Position numbers and translations under genes: made by a program. The notes beneath the pieces are model-generated. The model had not been told where the DNA came from, searched no databases, and saw only the letters and a program-made list of their open reading frames with translations. A stretch of DNA of 64,000 bases from UBA7328 sp002471345 (GTDB lineage: Bacteria; Bacteroidota; Bacteroidia; Chitinophagales; Saprospiraceae), in assembly GCA_964011275.1 (NCBI GenBank), contig CAXGOB010000008.1, positions 27,331-91,330 of the forward strand. The letters run 5' to 3'. Of the stretch, positions 1 through 8,982 are shown piece by piece. Within the stretch, counting starts at the first letter, position 1. Every line of letters starts with the position of its first letter.

Positions 1-919
1 CATCAGCTGCTGTCCCAAGAGCAAGACTACTTAGACTGGTACTATCAGTTCTCATATAAGTAATAAATCCTTGCTCATATAGTCTTTGAGCATTTGACAT
101 GGTCCTGTTTACAGAGAATCCCAATTTCCGACTTGCATCTTGCTGAAGTGTAGATGTTGTAAAAGGTGCTGCAGGATTTCTTTTTAGAGGCTTAACTTTT
201 ATATCAGAAATACTATAATCAGCTCCTTTACACTTCACAACGAAGTCTTCAGTATTACTGAGCGTATCTATCCTATCACTCATTTCAGATTTGAGAGTGA
301 CGTTCTTTCCTTGTTCATTTTTTACATTAAAATCAGCTTGAATTTTATAGAAAGGTTCAGAATTAAATTTTTGAATTTCTCTTTCTTTTTCAGCAATAAG
401 TTTTACCGCTACACTTTGGACTCTTCCTGCAGAAAGACTATGTTTTACCTTTCTCCAAAGCACTTCACTCAATTCAAATCCAACTAGCCTGTCTAGTATT
501 CTCCGAGCTTGTTGAGCATTGACTAAGTTTTGATCTACTTTACGGGGAGTTGTGATAGCACTTTGTATTGCACCTTTTGTTATCTCTCTAAAAACAATTC
601 TCTTAGTTGTCTCTGGATCTAGTCCCAATACTTCACAAAGATGCCATGAAATCGCTTCTCCTTCTCGATCCTCATCCGTGGCTAACCACACTTCATCTAC
701 AGACTTCATTGCACTCTTTAGCTCAGATACGACTTTCTTTTTTTCAGGGGAAACTACATAGTTGGGTTGAAATTTATTCTCTATGTCAATGCCCTTTTTA
801 CCTTTCTCAAGATCTCTAATATGCCCGTAACTTGACTTTACCTTGAAATCTTTTCCTAGGTATTTTTCGATTGTTTTGGCTTTGGCAGGTGACTCAACGA
901 TGAGTAAATTTTTGGGCAT
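1..919 (-). CDS. topA: DNA topoisomerase I (5' part; runs off the window)
   Basis: Type IA topoisomerase, which relaxes negatively supercoiled DNA through a transient 5'-phosphotyrosine bond. The visible 306 residues begin MPKNLLIVESPAKAKTI, the Toprim-domain start. They include the acidic TDEDREGE motif near residue 81 and the active-site segment GFITYMRTDS, whose tyrosine is residue 288, close to the family's usual place. The start at 919 is the only ATG matching the family N-terminus. The C-terminal half and any zinc-ribbon repeats lie beyond position 1. A TAnnTTTG promoter element lies 31 bp upstream. No close neighbour shares its function. The assignment is secure. Confidence 0.97.
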   Translation of the reverse strand, partial: MPKNLLIVESPAKAKTIEKYLGKDFKVKSSYGHIRDLEKGKKGIDIENKFQPNYVVSPEKKKVVSELKSAMKSVDEVWLATDEDREGEAISWHLCEVLGLDPETTKRIVFREITKGAIQSAITTPRKVDQNLVNAQQARRILDRLVGFELSEVLWRKVKHSLSAGRVQSVAVKLIAEKEREIQKFNSEPFYKIQADFNVKNEQGKNVTLKSEMSDRIDTLSNTEDFVVKCKGADYSISDIKVKPLKRNPAAPFTTSTLQQDASRKLGFSVNRTMSNAQRLYEQGFITYMRTDSTSLSSLALGTAAD

Positions 920-949
920 GCACTTTTTTTATCTATATGAAAACAGCGG

Positions 950-957
950 CAAATCTA
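950..957 (-). promoter_or_regulatory. Putative -7 promoter element of topA
   Basis: On the minus strand this reads TAGATTTG, an exact match to the Bacteroidota TAnnTTTG -7 consensus, 31 bp before the topA start. I see no TTG at the usual -33 spacing, so this is a moderate candidate resting on one element. Confidence 0.4.
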
Positions 958-991
958 TAAATTTTTAAAGTTGGTATGGGTGGGGATTTTC

Positions 992-1477
992 CTAATTATT
1001 TTTTACAAGGAGTTCTTTTGCTTTCTTTTTGCGTTCTTCATTCTCCTTTTTTCTTTTTTCAAAGAAGGATTCTGACTGATCTTCTAGCTTTAAAAGAGAG
1101 CCGTTAAGATGGCGATGAAATGAAACCAAAGTCATCTCTGTCATGTCATCTGGGAAAGTAACACCCATCTCTTTCATCATGTGAGAAAATCTGGAACCAG
1201 CTTCAAAATTCCATTTCACCGATATCCATCTGCCTACTCCAAAATGAAGTCTATGTCGTATCACTTCCTCCTCAGCATTTTTAAATTTTGTAATTGCTTC
1301 TTGATTTGCCAGACGTTTTAATTCAGCAAAAGCTTCTTCAAAATCTTTAGGAATATATACATCATTTAAATACTCCTTTGTGATATTGATTTCATATTGT
1401 TTTTCATATTCTTTTTCAAAATCGATTTGACCGTAAAGGCAAGAAGTGATGAAAAGGAAAAATATTAGAAATCGCAT
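992..1477 (-). CDS. Exported DUF6794-like protein
   Basis: A 161-residue protein of unknown function. An N-terminal signal peptide (MRFLIFFLFITSCLYGQ) predicts export; the cysteine at residue 13 could be a lipobox, but ordinary signal-peptidase cleavage before QIDF fits as well. The core (residues about 40-140) has the pattern IPKDFEEAFAEL, then HFGVGRWI, then FPDDMTEMTLVSFHRHL, which I recognise as the DUF6794 pattern of Bacteroidota proteins; this is from memory and should be checked. The last 25 residues are strongly charged (KRKKENEERKKK). It lies between topA and a divergent peptidase gene with its own spacing, so it is probably monocistronic. Confidence 0.75.
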   Translation of the reverse strand: MRFLIFFLFITSCLYGQIDFEKEYEKQYEINITKEYLNDVYIPKDFEEAFAELKRLANQEAITKFKNAEEEVIRHRLHFGVGRWISVKWNFEAGSRFSHMMKEMGVTFPDDMTEMTLVSFHRHLNGSLLKLEDQSESFFEKRKKENEERKKKAKELLVKNN

Positions 1478-1583
1478 AATCTTATAATTTGCTATGCTAT
1501 TAACTGTATTTCGGATAGGATAGTCTCAAAGGGTAAACATTTTAATATTTTTTTTGATAAAATGTCTATTCACAGGAAAAAGA

Positions 1584-1591
1584 TAAATTTG
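1584..1591 (+). promoter_or_regulatory. Putative -7 promoter element of the oligopeptidase gene
   Basis: TAAATTTG matches TAnnTTTG exactly. Nineteen bases upstream is ATG, a two-of-three match to the -33 TTG. The element lies 40 bp before the chosen ATG at 1632, a plausible leader length. Confidence 0.45.
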
Positions 1592-1631
1592 TGTACTGGA
1601 TGCTAATTCAACTATCAAAAAAGTGTCAATC

Positions 1632-3812
1632 ATGAAAAAGAATATTCTGCTCTTTGCTTTATTATCAATTATAACCACAGCATGTATGCCGACAACGGAA
1701 AAAGAATCTATGACCAAGAACTTAGAAGGTCTCGTCGCCCCAGTTGCTACTAAAAAAGATTCTATACTATCTATGCATGGAGATACCAGAACAGACCCCT
1801 ATTTCTGGATGAGACTCACAGATGATCAAAAGAATGCTGAAACTCCAGATGATCAAACTCAAGGAGTATTGGACTATCTCAATGCAGAAAATGACTTCAC
1901 AGAGAATGTGATGAAACATACGTCTGATTTTCAAAAAGAAATATTTGAAGAAATAGTAGGACGTATCAAGCAAACAGATGAATCTGTGCCCTATTTCAGT
2001 AATGGCTATTGGTATTATACCAAATATGAAGAAGGAAAGGAATATCCAATCTATTGTAGAAAGGAAGGCACTCTTGAATCTGATGAGCAAATTATGCTTG
2101 ATGCCAATCAAAGAGCTGAAGGTCATGATTATTATAGCGCCTCAGGCCTTAATGTAAGTCCTGATAATCGAATTTTGGCATTCGCCGAAGATACTGTGAG
2201 TAGAAGGATATATACATACAGATTTAAGAACTTGGAAACTGGAGAAATATTTAGTGATGAAATCGAAAATGTGCAACCTGGTGCTGCCTGGGCAAAAGAC
2301 AATGCAACTTTCTTCTATTGTACTAAGAATAAAATTTCCCTTCTTTCAGAAAAGATATGGAGACATAAACTGGGTAGTGATAATACCAACGATGAGATGG
2401 TCTATCAAGAGCATGATCCATCTTTTTATATAGGAGTGTATAATAGTAAGTCTGAAGACTATATTATCATATATAATAGCAGCACAATTGTAAGTGACTA
2501 TCAAATTCTTTCTGCCGATAATCCTACAGGTAAATTCCAAGAATTTAGTTCAAGAGAAAAAAAGCATGAGTACAGTATTTCTCATTTCGGTGATAAATTC
2601 TACATAGTTACTAATTGGGATGCTATAAATTTTAGACTGATGGAAACATCGGTAGATGCAACGAGCAAAGAGAATTGGAAGGAAGTGTTGGCCCACAGAG
2701 ATGATGTTCTCTTAGAAGGCATTGATATATTTAAAGATCATCTTGTAGTGAGTGAAAGAAGCAATGCTCTAAACCAATTGCGAATCATAAACCAAACAAC
2801 AAATGAAGAGCATTATCTTGATTTTGGAGAACAGGCTTATGTAGCTCGTACTAGCACGAATCCAGAATTCAATACTAACACCTTAAGATATTATTATTCT
2901 AGTCTTACAACTCCTGGAAGTACAATTGACTATGATATGAATAAGCGTACACAGGAAGTGAAAAAACAACAAGAAGTAGTGGGAGGTCATGATCCAGGCC
3001 AATACACTACTGAGAGACTGTATGCCACTGCAAGAGATGGAGCAAGAGTTCCGATATCATTAGTATATAAGAATGGAATGAGAAAAGGTGGAGATACCCC
3101 TTTGTTACTTTATGCTTATGGGAGTTATGGAGCCACTATGGACCCATATTTTTCATCAGTAAGGTTGAGCCTTCTAGATAGAGGATTCACATATGCCATA
3201 GCACACATCAGAGGAGGTCAAGCGATGGGTCGTCAGTGGTATGAAGATGGTAAGATGTTTAAGAAAAAGAACACTTTTAATGACTATGTAGATTGTGCCA
3301 AATTCCTCATTGGGGATGAGTATACATCAGCATCACATCTCTATGCTATGGGAGGTAGTGCAGGAGGGTTGCTGATGGGAGCTGTGGTAAATCAAGCTCC
3401 TGAGTTGTTTAATGGAGTGATTGCAGCAGTTCCTTTCGTTGATGTGGTTTCTACAATGATGGATGAGAGTATTCCGCTTACTACAAATGAATTTGATGAA
3501 TGGGGTAACCCTAAAAACAAAGATTCATATGATTATATGTTGTCTTATTCTCCATATGATCAAGTGGAAAGAAAAGATTACCCTAATATGCTGATAACCA
3601 CAGGATTATTTGATTCACAAGTTCAATACTGGGAACCTGCTAAGTGGATTGCAAAACTCAGAGATATGAAAACGGATGATAATATTCTTATGATGAATAC
3701 CAATATGGAAGCTGGTCATGGAGGAGCATCTGGAAGATTTGAGAGGTACAAAGAGACCGCTTTGGAGTACGCTTTCTTTTTGGATTTAGAAGGGAAGGTA
3801 CTAGTAGATTAA
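1632..3812 (+). CDS. ptrB: S9A-family oligopeptidase (oligopeptidase B-like lipoprotein)
   Basis: Serine oligopeptidase expected to cut short peptides, in classical oligopeptidase B after basic residues. It is 726 residues from ATG 1632; a GTG at 1623 also exists, but the signal sequence fits the ATG. The N-terminus carries a lipobox (TTAC, then MPTTE), predicting a periplasmic lipoprotein. The N-terminal half has the S9A beta-propeller character (DPYFWMRLTDD near residue 45). The C-terminal alpha/beta-hydrolase domain shows the nucleophile motif GGSAGG with Ser576, Asp661 in GLFDSQVQYWEP and His696 in AGHGGASGR, a complete triad. Whether it is strictly B-type is inferred from the GLFDSQVQYWEP motif. 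Likely transcribed alone from the element at 1584. Confidence 0.93.
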   Translation: MKKNILLFALLSIITTACMPTTEKESMTKNLEGLVAPVATKKDSILSMHGDTRTDPYFWMRLTDDQKNAETPDDQTQGVLDYLNAENDFTENVMKHTSDFQKEIFEEIVGRIKQTDESVPYFSNGYWYYTKYEEGKEYPIYCRKEGTLESDEQIMLDANQRAEGHDYYSASGLNVSPDNRILAFAEDTVSRRIYTYRFKNLETGEIFSDEIENVQPGAAWAKDNATFFYCTKNKISLLSEKIWRHKLGSDNTNDEMVYQEHDPSFYIGVYNSKSEDYIIIYNSSTIVSDYQILSADNPTGKFQEFSSREKKHEYSISHFGDKFYIVTNWDAINFRLMETSVDATSKENWKEVLAHRDDVLLEGIDIFKDHLVVSERSNALNQLRIINQTTNEEHYLDFGEQAYVARTSTNPEFNTNTLRYYYSSLTTPGSTIDYDMNKRTQEVKKQQEVVGGHDPGQYTTERLYATARDGARVPISLVYKNGMRKGGDTPLLLYAYGSYGATMDPYFSSVRLSLLDRGFTYAIAHIRGGQAMGRQWYEDGKMFKKKNTFNDYVDCAKFLIGDEYTSASHLYAMGGSAGGLLMGAVVNQAPELFNGVIAAVPFVDVVSTMMDESIPLTTNEFDEWGNPKNKDSYDYMLSYSPYDQVERKDYPNMLITTGLFDSQVQYWEPAKWIAKLRDMKTDDNILMMNTNMEAGHGGASGRFERYKETALEYAFFLDLEGKVLVD

Positions 3813-3867
3813 ATAGGTAATAATGTGATATTAGATTTTGATATTCCTACTGGGTATAATTAAATTT

Positions 3868-5970
3868 CTATAGACTCCCATTATACCTTCTAAAAAACCA
3901 TTCTAGTCCTAAAAAAGTCAATAGAATGAAAAATAGCCATTTGTAATCAATGACAGATTTGTTCTGTGCATATTGATACAGGACTGGTTTGATGTCTTCA
4001 TCTTGTGTGAGAGAGGAAGCGATGTCAGTGGCTTGATTCCAATTGTACACTGCTCCGTTTTGTCTATCTGCTAATGCATATAATAGAGAATGATTGGCTT
4101 CTAAATTATAGAGCTCATATTGAATTTCTTGAATTGTGATTTGTCCGGACTCTTTAAACTCGACACCTCCATAGGTACAATTTCCTACATAAGAATATCT
4201 CCCTGGTGCAAGGCTTCCAATATCTAGTGTGTAGTAATTTCCATTTTTAGTGAAGGTATAATTGAATTCATCATTTTGATCATTGGAAATAGAGAAAAAT
4301 ACATCGGCATCATTGATCAATTCATAATTGTCATTATATAGTTCAGCTGTGAATGTGACATCTTGATTTTCATTATAAATCTTCTCTTGAGATGATACTC
4401 TGAATCGTCTGCGATCCTCTTTAAGAGATGCATATGTCACTGTTTTAGAAATTAGTTCTTTGGTAACATCAAAGTTTTCTCTTTCTAAGTAATCAAAAAG
4501 TTTCCACTTCCAAATGCCTTCAGCACAAATAATTGCTGATCTGATTCCACCTTTGTTTTGATAGGCAATGAGCGGGTATTCCGTGTCAATACTTCCTATT
4601 CTTTGTTCCATTAGTACCTGTGTGGATGGCCCTATTTTGAATTCACCAAAAGGTGCTAGGAGGGGAGGAAAATTTCGGATAGAATTTTTCAAAACATCAG
4701 ATAGCGTAAAAAGCGAAAAATTACTTTTTAAAGTACCCTGAACTTCATTAAAACTTCCTGATGTGCCATTTATGGTGACCAAGTCCTGAGCTTTATTCAG
4801 AGCTTCTAAGGAGGTAGATTGGCCCGTTATAAAGATTCTCGGTGTGCGTCTTTTATTCATTTGAGTAAGGAAAGGCTCTATGCTGTATTTGGTAGAAGGT
4901 AGATTGTGAAATATGACCATGTCAGATAAAGCATTTGCAGAAGGATTGTCTGCCATGTATTCTACATTGACCTCATAGTTCTTATTCTCCAAAAGAAAAG
5001 TCTTCAATGCACTTAAATCAGGATGAGGAGCATGAGCAAGTACTGTAATTACTTGCCTTGCATCTAGTACTTCTATGAATATGTCTTTGATATTATTAGC
5101 ATAAACCACTTCATCATTTATTCCTCTTAATCGTGCTCTATAATGGGTAATGCCAGGTCTTTTAAGTTCTAATTCTACCTCAAGAGTTTTGAAAAAGTCT
5201 ACTGAGTTTATGCTCACATCTTCTTCCTTGATCTTGGTGTAATTACCTCCGACTTCTTCTTCGATAATGAGTCTAGCTCTGCTGCCCTGACAATTGTCTG
5301 CTTTTATGTCCAGTTGAATATTTGTCAGATCATTGAGATAAGCAATGTTATTATGATAGACATTCTTAACTAGAGCATCTCGGCGTTTAGTAGTATCTCC
5401 AAGGGCTATTCCAAATATTGGAATATGTCTTGGCATACCTACATATACTGGGCTTTTTCCTTGATTATAAATACCGTCAGATGCTAATATTATGGCGGAG
5501 AGATTTTCTCCTTCATATTGATCAATAAGAGATTTGATATTTGATAGATTAGTTAATTCAGCGTCATATGTTAGAGTATCATTTGCATTGATATCATCAA
5601 TGCTTCCGCCAAGGGTGTAATTATCAACTTGAAATTTGTTAGAAAGAGTTTCTCTCATTTGAACAACTCCTTCAAAATAAGTGCTTTTTTCATCATCCAT
5701 CCATGCACCTATGGACTTAGAATTATCTTGAATAAAAGCTATAATTGGATCTTTAATCTCTGTATTAAGGGATTGAAGAAAAGGATTGAGTAAAAGAGAA
5801 AGAAGGATCGAGGCAAGACTGAACCTTAAAAATGCCAATAATAATCTGAGCCACCTTCCTTTTTCAGTAAAATTATTATTTCGAAAATAAAGTGCTGCTG
5901 CAAAAACTGCGCCTCCCACTAGGCAGAGAAGCAGCATCCATACAGGTAAGTCAAAATTTATTCCGCTCAA
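3868..5970 (-). CDS. BatA/vWA-like membrane protein
   Basis: A 700-residue inner-membrane protein of unknown function. Two transmembrane helices near residues 10-30 and 40-65 precede a vWA-like domain with a MIDAS-type DxSxS sequence (QDNSKSIG, Asp82). A large extracytoplasmic region with beta-sandwich character follows, and a final helix lies near residue 680 (WLFFILLTFLGLEWFF) before a short basic tail. The architecture resembles the BatA-type protein at 23705, and both carry DNS-x-S; such proteins are common in Bacteroidota, often annotated only as vWA-domain proteins. It is convergent with the oligopeptidase gene and divergent from the next gene, so it is probably single. The domain assignment rests on motif and topology only. 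Confidence 0.75.
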   Translation of the reverse strand: MSGINFDLPVWMLLLCLVGGAVFAAALYFRNNNFTEKGRWLRLLLAFLRFSLASILLSLLLNPFLQSLNTEIKDPIIAFIQDNSKSIGAWMDDEKSTYFEGVVQMRETLSNKFQVDNYTLGGSIDDINANDTLTYDAELTNLSNIKSLIDQYEGENLSAIILASDGIYNQGKSPVYVGMPRHIPIFGIALGDTTKRRDALVKNVYHNNIAYLNDLTNIQLDIKADNCQGSRARLIIEEEVGGNYTKIKEEDVSINSVDFFKTLEVELELKRPGITHYRARLRGINDEVVYANNIKDIFIEVLDARQVITVLAHAPHPDLSALKTFLLENKNYEVNVEYMADNPSANALSDMVIFHNLPSTKYSIEPFLTQMNKRRTPRIFITGQSTSLEALNKAQDLVTINGTSGSFNEVQGTLKSNFSLFTLSDVLKNSIRNFPPLLAPFGEFKIGPSTQVLMEQRIGSIDTEYPLIAYQNKGGIRSAIICAEGIWKWKLFDYLERENFDVTKELISKTVTYASLKEDRRRFRVSSQEKIYNENQDVTFTAELYNDNYELINDADVFFSISNDQNDEFNYTFTKNGNYYTLDIGSLAPGRYSYVGNCTYGGVEFKESGQITIQEIQYELYNLEANHSLLYALADRQNGAVYNWNQATDIASSLTQDEDIKPVLYQYAQNKSVIDYKWLFFILLTFLGLEWFFRRYNGSL

Positions 5971-6090
5971 GTTCTTTCGTATTTATGGTTCTACCCAGTG
6001 ATGCAAAGATGAAAATTCTAATTACAAATTTCTTATATCAATAATGTTATCGATTTTCACGTTTGTACAGAGTGTAAAACGCATAATGTG

Positions 6091-7389
6091 ATGATGAAAT
6101 ATGTAACAAACATTATTCTCCTGACTTTTTTCTCCTTCTCTACTTCGTGGGCATCCTATATTTTGATTCCTATGGAGGCTGAAAATCAAAAAAATCACCT
6201 TAAAGCTTATGGTATTGCTTATTGGGTGATAGAACAAGGTGAAGAAGCATATTGGCTATTAAATTATGAAGGTGGAGCATTTGCTTTTCCTCATAATTCA
6301 GTTTTCGAACAAGAATGCAAGATTAGGGATGTTTCCTATAGAGTCATACCCAATGCTCAGTTTGCGGCTATCAGAAGTGAGATATCTGATCCTGAGATGA
6401 ATCAAGAAGTTATTAAGCTTGAGAAATCTCCAAAAATTGCAGTCTATACCCCAAATTTTAATGCTAGAGGAGAACGTATACAACCTTGGGACGATGCAGT
6501 TACTATGGTCCTGACCTTCGCAGAGATACCTTATGATAAAATATATGATAGAGACGTATTAGAAGGAAAATTGGCAGAATATGATTGGTTACATCTTCAC
6601 CATGAAGACTTTACCGGCCAGTATGGTAAATTCTATGCCAATTATGCTAATCAACCTTGGTATAAAGAGAATAAGAGGCGAATGGAAGAATTAGCAACCA
6701 GCTTAGGATTTGGTAAAGTTTCCAAACTTAAATCTGCAGTAGTAGAGAAGATTAATGACTATGTCATGGGAGGAGGATTTATGTTCGCAATGTGCAGTGC
6801 TACTGATACCTATGATATCGCTTTAGCTGCTAAAGGTCTTGACATTTGTGATGTGATGTTTGATGGAGATGCTGCAGATCCTGCTGCTCAGAGTAAATTG
6901 GACTTTTCTAGGACTTTTGCTTTTAAGGATTTTAAACTTATTCGTAATCCAAGAGAATATGAATTTGCTTCAATAGATCATAGGTCAAGAAAAATTAGCC
7001 CAGAGGCAGATTATTTCACGCTCTTTGATTTTTCAGCTAAGTGGGATCCTGTTCCTACTATGTTGACTCAGAATCATACGAGAACGGTTAAAGGATTTAT
7101 GGGACAGACTACTTCCTATAAAAGGATGATAGGAAAAAATAAAAGTCATATAAAATCTGATGTCCTTGTCCTAGGCGAAACAAAAGCTGCTAATGAGGTG
7201 AGATACATTCATGGGACTAGAGGTTTTGGTACATGGACTTTTTATGGTGGTCATGATCCAGAGGATTATAGGCATTTTGTGAATGACCCAGAGACTGATT
7301 TGACTCTTCATCCACGATCTCCGGGTTACAGATTAATCTTAAATAATGTCCTTTTTCCAGCGGCTAAAAAGAAGAAGAGAAAGACTTAG
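6091..7389 (+). CDS. Conserved exported protein of the family often named 'asparagine synthetase B'
   Basis: About 432 residues with a signal peptide ending near SWASYILI. The sequence matches, by recall, a Bacteroidota family that databases label asparagine synthetase B. That label looks unsafe: I see neither an N-terminal catalytic cysteine nor an SGGxDS pyrophosphatase motif, and the protein appears exported. Notable segments are IAVYTPNFNARGERIQPW, the histidine-rich LHLHHEDFTGQYG, a glycine-rich GGGFMFAMCSATDTYD containing a possible nucleophile-like cysteine, and GTWTFYGGHDPEDYRH. The C-terminus is lysine/arginine rich. The fold may resemble a glutamine-amidotransferase-like domain, which is inference. 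ATG at 6091 or 6094 is preferred over GTG 6088. Confidence 0.75.
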   Translation: MMKYVTNIILLTFFSFSTSWASYILIPMEAENQKNHLKAYGIAYWVIEQGEEAYWLLNYEGGAFAFPHNSVFEQECKIRDVSYRVIPNAQFAAIRSEISDPEMNQEVIKLEKSPKIAVYTPNFNARGERIQPWDDAVTMVLTFAEIPYDKIYDRDVLEGKLAEYDWLHLHHEDFTGQYGKFYANYANQPWYKENKRRMEELATSLGFGKVSKLKSAVVEKINDYVMGGGFMFAMCSATDTYDIALAAKGLDICDVMFDGDAADPAAQSKLDFSRTFAFKDFKLIRNPREYEFASIDHRSRKISPEADYFTLFDFSAKWDPVPTMLTQNHTRTVKGFMGQTTSYKRMIGKNKSHIKSDVLVLGETKAANEVRYIHGTRGFGTWTFYGGHDPEDYRHFVNDPETDLTLHPRSPGYRLILNNVLFPAAKKKKRKT

Positions 7390-7446
7390 GACCAAGATGA
7401 AAGAATAGAGTAGGGTTATGATTAAAAGATTGACTAGTTTTCCTGC
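7390..7446. other. Short spacer with no recognisable signal
   Basis: Fifty-seven AT-rich bases between the exported protein and the small membrane protein. No terminator is visible, which allows cotranscription. Confidence 0.4.
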
Positions 7447-7722
7447 ATGAAAGTAAAGTTACCAGAACTAATTTTGATCCAGTTCATCATTTATATGGGC
7501 TTGTTTTTGATGAGTAGCTATATAGGGCTTTTAATATGTTTAGTAATGGCTCCTATATTCTTTTTTGTATTGGTTATTTCACTTTTAGCAGAAATTTTTG
7601 ATAGATCAAAAGTTTCCAGACTGTACTACTTTTTTATGGCCTCAGGAGTAGTGGTTCCTATCATTGTTATTATTATCGGCATTTCATTGGACCCTCATGC
7701 TTTGGATTGGTTGAATGAGTAG
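7447..7722 (+). CDS. Small membrane protein, unrecognised
   Basis: A 91-residue protein with three predicted transmembrane helices (about residues 8-28, 30-50 and 62-82) separated by short loops, one of them ending in EIFDRSKVSRLYYF. I do not recognise a family. It follows the exported protein by 57 bp on the same strand and could be cotranscribed with it. The ATG is well placed and the composition fits a real membrane protein rather than a chance frame. Confidence 0.6.
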   Translation: MKVKLPELILIQFIIYMGLFLMSSYIGLLICLVMAPIFFFVLVISLLAEIFDRSKVSRLYYFFMASGVVVPIIVIIIGISLDPHALDWLNE

Positions 7723-7731
7723 GTTCTTGAA

Positions 7732-8427
7732 TTACTTTATAGGAAAGTCGAAATAAGTATCTGGAAATGGTTCATTTGCCAACGTGTAATGCCACCATTC
7801 TTCTGAATAAGGCTTAAATCCATATTTCTCCATTGTAGATTTTAATAATGCTCGATTTTCTTTTTGTTTATTAGTGATATCTTTATATGAATGATGGGAC
7901 TTACGTCCAAAAAAATCAAAAGAACTTCCCATATCTAGTTCAGCTCCATTTATCAATTCTATAATAGTAAGGTCCACAGTACTTCCTCTACTGTGCCCTG
8001 ATCTCTCCGCTATATAGCCTAAATCAAATAGGTCCTTTTTTTTCACATTAGGATAATATTGCCGTTTCATTATTGTGTCTTCAAGAACTTTTGCCCACCT
8101 GATAAAATGATTTACAGCCCTTTGTGGTCTATATGAATCAAATATTTTGAGAGATAATCCCTTTTTGTTTAATTCCAATTGAACTTTGTTTAGTGCATAT
8201 GCAGCTTCTTTTGTAATGAAAGATTTTGGATTGTGATATCCATCAATTCGCTTTCCAATAAAGTTATCAGAGCTATAATATCTCATCTCTATAACTATAC
8301 TAGGACTGATCTCTTTGATATTCGTGAAAGTAGAGGGAATTGGTTCGTTAATGGATGCACAATTCAGTAAAATGATACATGAAGTGGCGATGATTATAAA
8401 TCTAAAACTTGTTAATGTTTTTATCAT
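7732..8427 (-). CDS. ddpX: D-alanyl-D-alanine dipeptidase (VanX/DdpX family lipoprotein)
   Basis: Zinc D,D-dipeptidase of family M15D, which splits D-Ala-D-Ala. The N-terminus is a lipoprotein signal with cysteine at residue 23 (LLNCASIN). The metal and catalytic set is visible: His145 and Asp152 in SGHSRGSTVDLT, Glu210 and His213 in EEWWHY, and the conserved arginine in SYRPQ (Arg100). Length (231) fits the family. It is the third gene of a minus-strand operon after the M20 peptidase and DsrE-like genes, 7 bp behind the latter. No VanS/R, VanH or VanA homologue is nearby, so a role in recycling peptidoglycan peptides is more likely than glycopeptide resistance. Confidence 0.93.
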   Translation of the reverse strand: MIKTLTSFRFIIIATSCIILLNCASINEPIPSTFTNIKEISPSIVIEMRYYSSDNFIGKRIDGYHNPKSFITKEAAYALNKVQLELNKKGLSLKIFDSYRPQRAVNHFIRWAKVLEDTIMKRQYYPNVKKKDLFDLGYIAERSGHSRGSTVDLTIIELINGAELDMGSSFDFFGRKSHHSYKDITNKQKENRALLKSTMEKYGFKPYSEEWWHYTLANEPFPDTYFDFPIK

Positions 8428-8434
8428 GAGATAA

Positions 8435-8971
8435 TCAAAATTTTATGATACCGTAGCCATCCATTTGAAACGTCGTAAGAACTGTCATCGCGGAAAGAGC
8501 CATTTTGACCTCATGATTAAGGTCATCTTTTTTGATGCCTTTGTATGAAGCAGACTGGCCACATATATACATTTTTACACCTTTTTCTGAGAGAGCTTTG
8601 ATATATGAAGTATTGGGATTATCAAGTCCATATTTTTTATGATATGATTCATCATTCATCACATGATCAGTCGAAGATCCATGCACTACAAAAGCCAAGT
8701 GGATGTCCTCTTCTTCTACTCCATGTCTTACATGCATATTGTAATACCTATGAAGACTTGTGATTAATGGATTAGCTTTAGTGTGATCGCTCACTTTTCT
8801 ATCAATATCGAAAATGGCTTTTAATATTTCGCCTTTCTCTGGAATGAAATCAGCATTGTTCACATCGAATACAGGTCCCATATCTGAAAAAACTGGTCCT
8901 TCAGTAGCTTTTTGACAAAATGTATTTGAAACAAAAAATAAAGCAATCCAAATTGATAGTATCGTTTTCAT
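8435..8971 (-). CDS. Exported DsrE/DsrF-like protein
   Basis: A 178-residue protein with a signal peptide (MKTILSIWIALFFVSNTFCQ) followed by a DsrE-like alpha/beta domain: LAFVVHGSSTDHVM, then GVKMYICGQSASYKG with a cysteine at the place of the family's active cysteine, and a C-terminal LTTFQMDGYGIIKF. A longer frame begins at TTG 8986 and overlaps the upstream M20 stop by 3 bp; I prefer ATG 8971 because the signal peptide begins there. Classical DsrE proteins are cytoplasmic sulfur carriers; exported versions exist in Bacteroidota and Proteobacteria with unknown roles. It sits between two peptidase genes in one operon. Confidence 0.85.
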   Translation of the reverse strand: MKTILSIWIALFFVSNTFCQKATEGPVFSDMGPVFDVNNADFIPEKGEILKAIFDIDRKVSDHTKANPLITSLHRYYNMHVRHGVEEEDIHLAFVVHGSSTDHVMNDESYHKKYGLDNPNTSYIKALSEKGVKMYICGQSASYKGIKKDDLNHEVKMALSAMTVLTTFQMDGYGIIKF

Positions 8972-8982
8972 ATTTATAAAAT

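Noticed and set aside
6091..7389. Asparagine synthetase B as a functional name
   Set aside because: No glutaminase cysteine at the N-terminus, no SGGxDS motif, and the protein carries a signal peptide.
7732..8427. Glycopeptide resistance via VanX
   Set aside because: No vanHA or vanRS homologue nearby; the operon context is peptide degradation.
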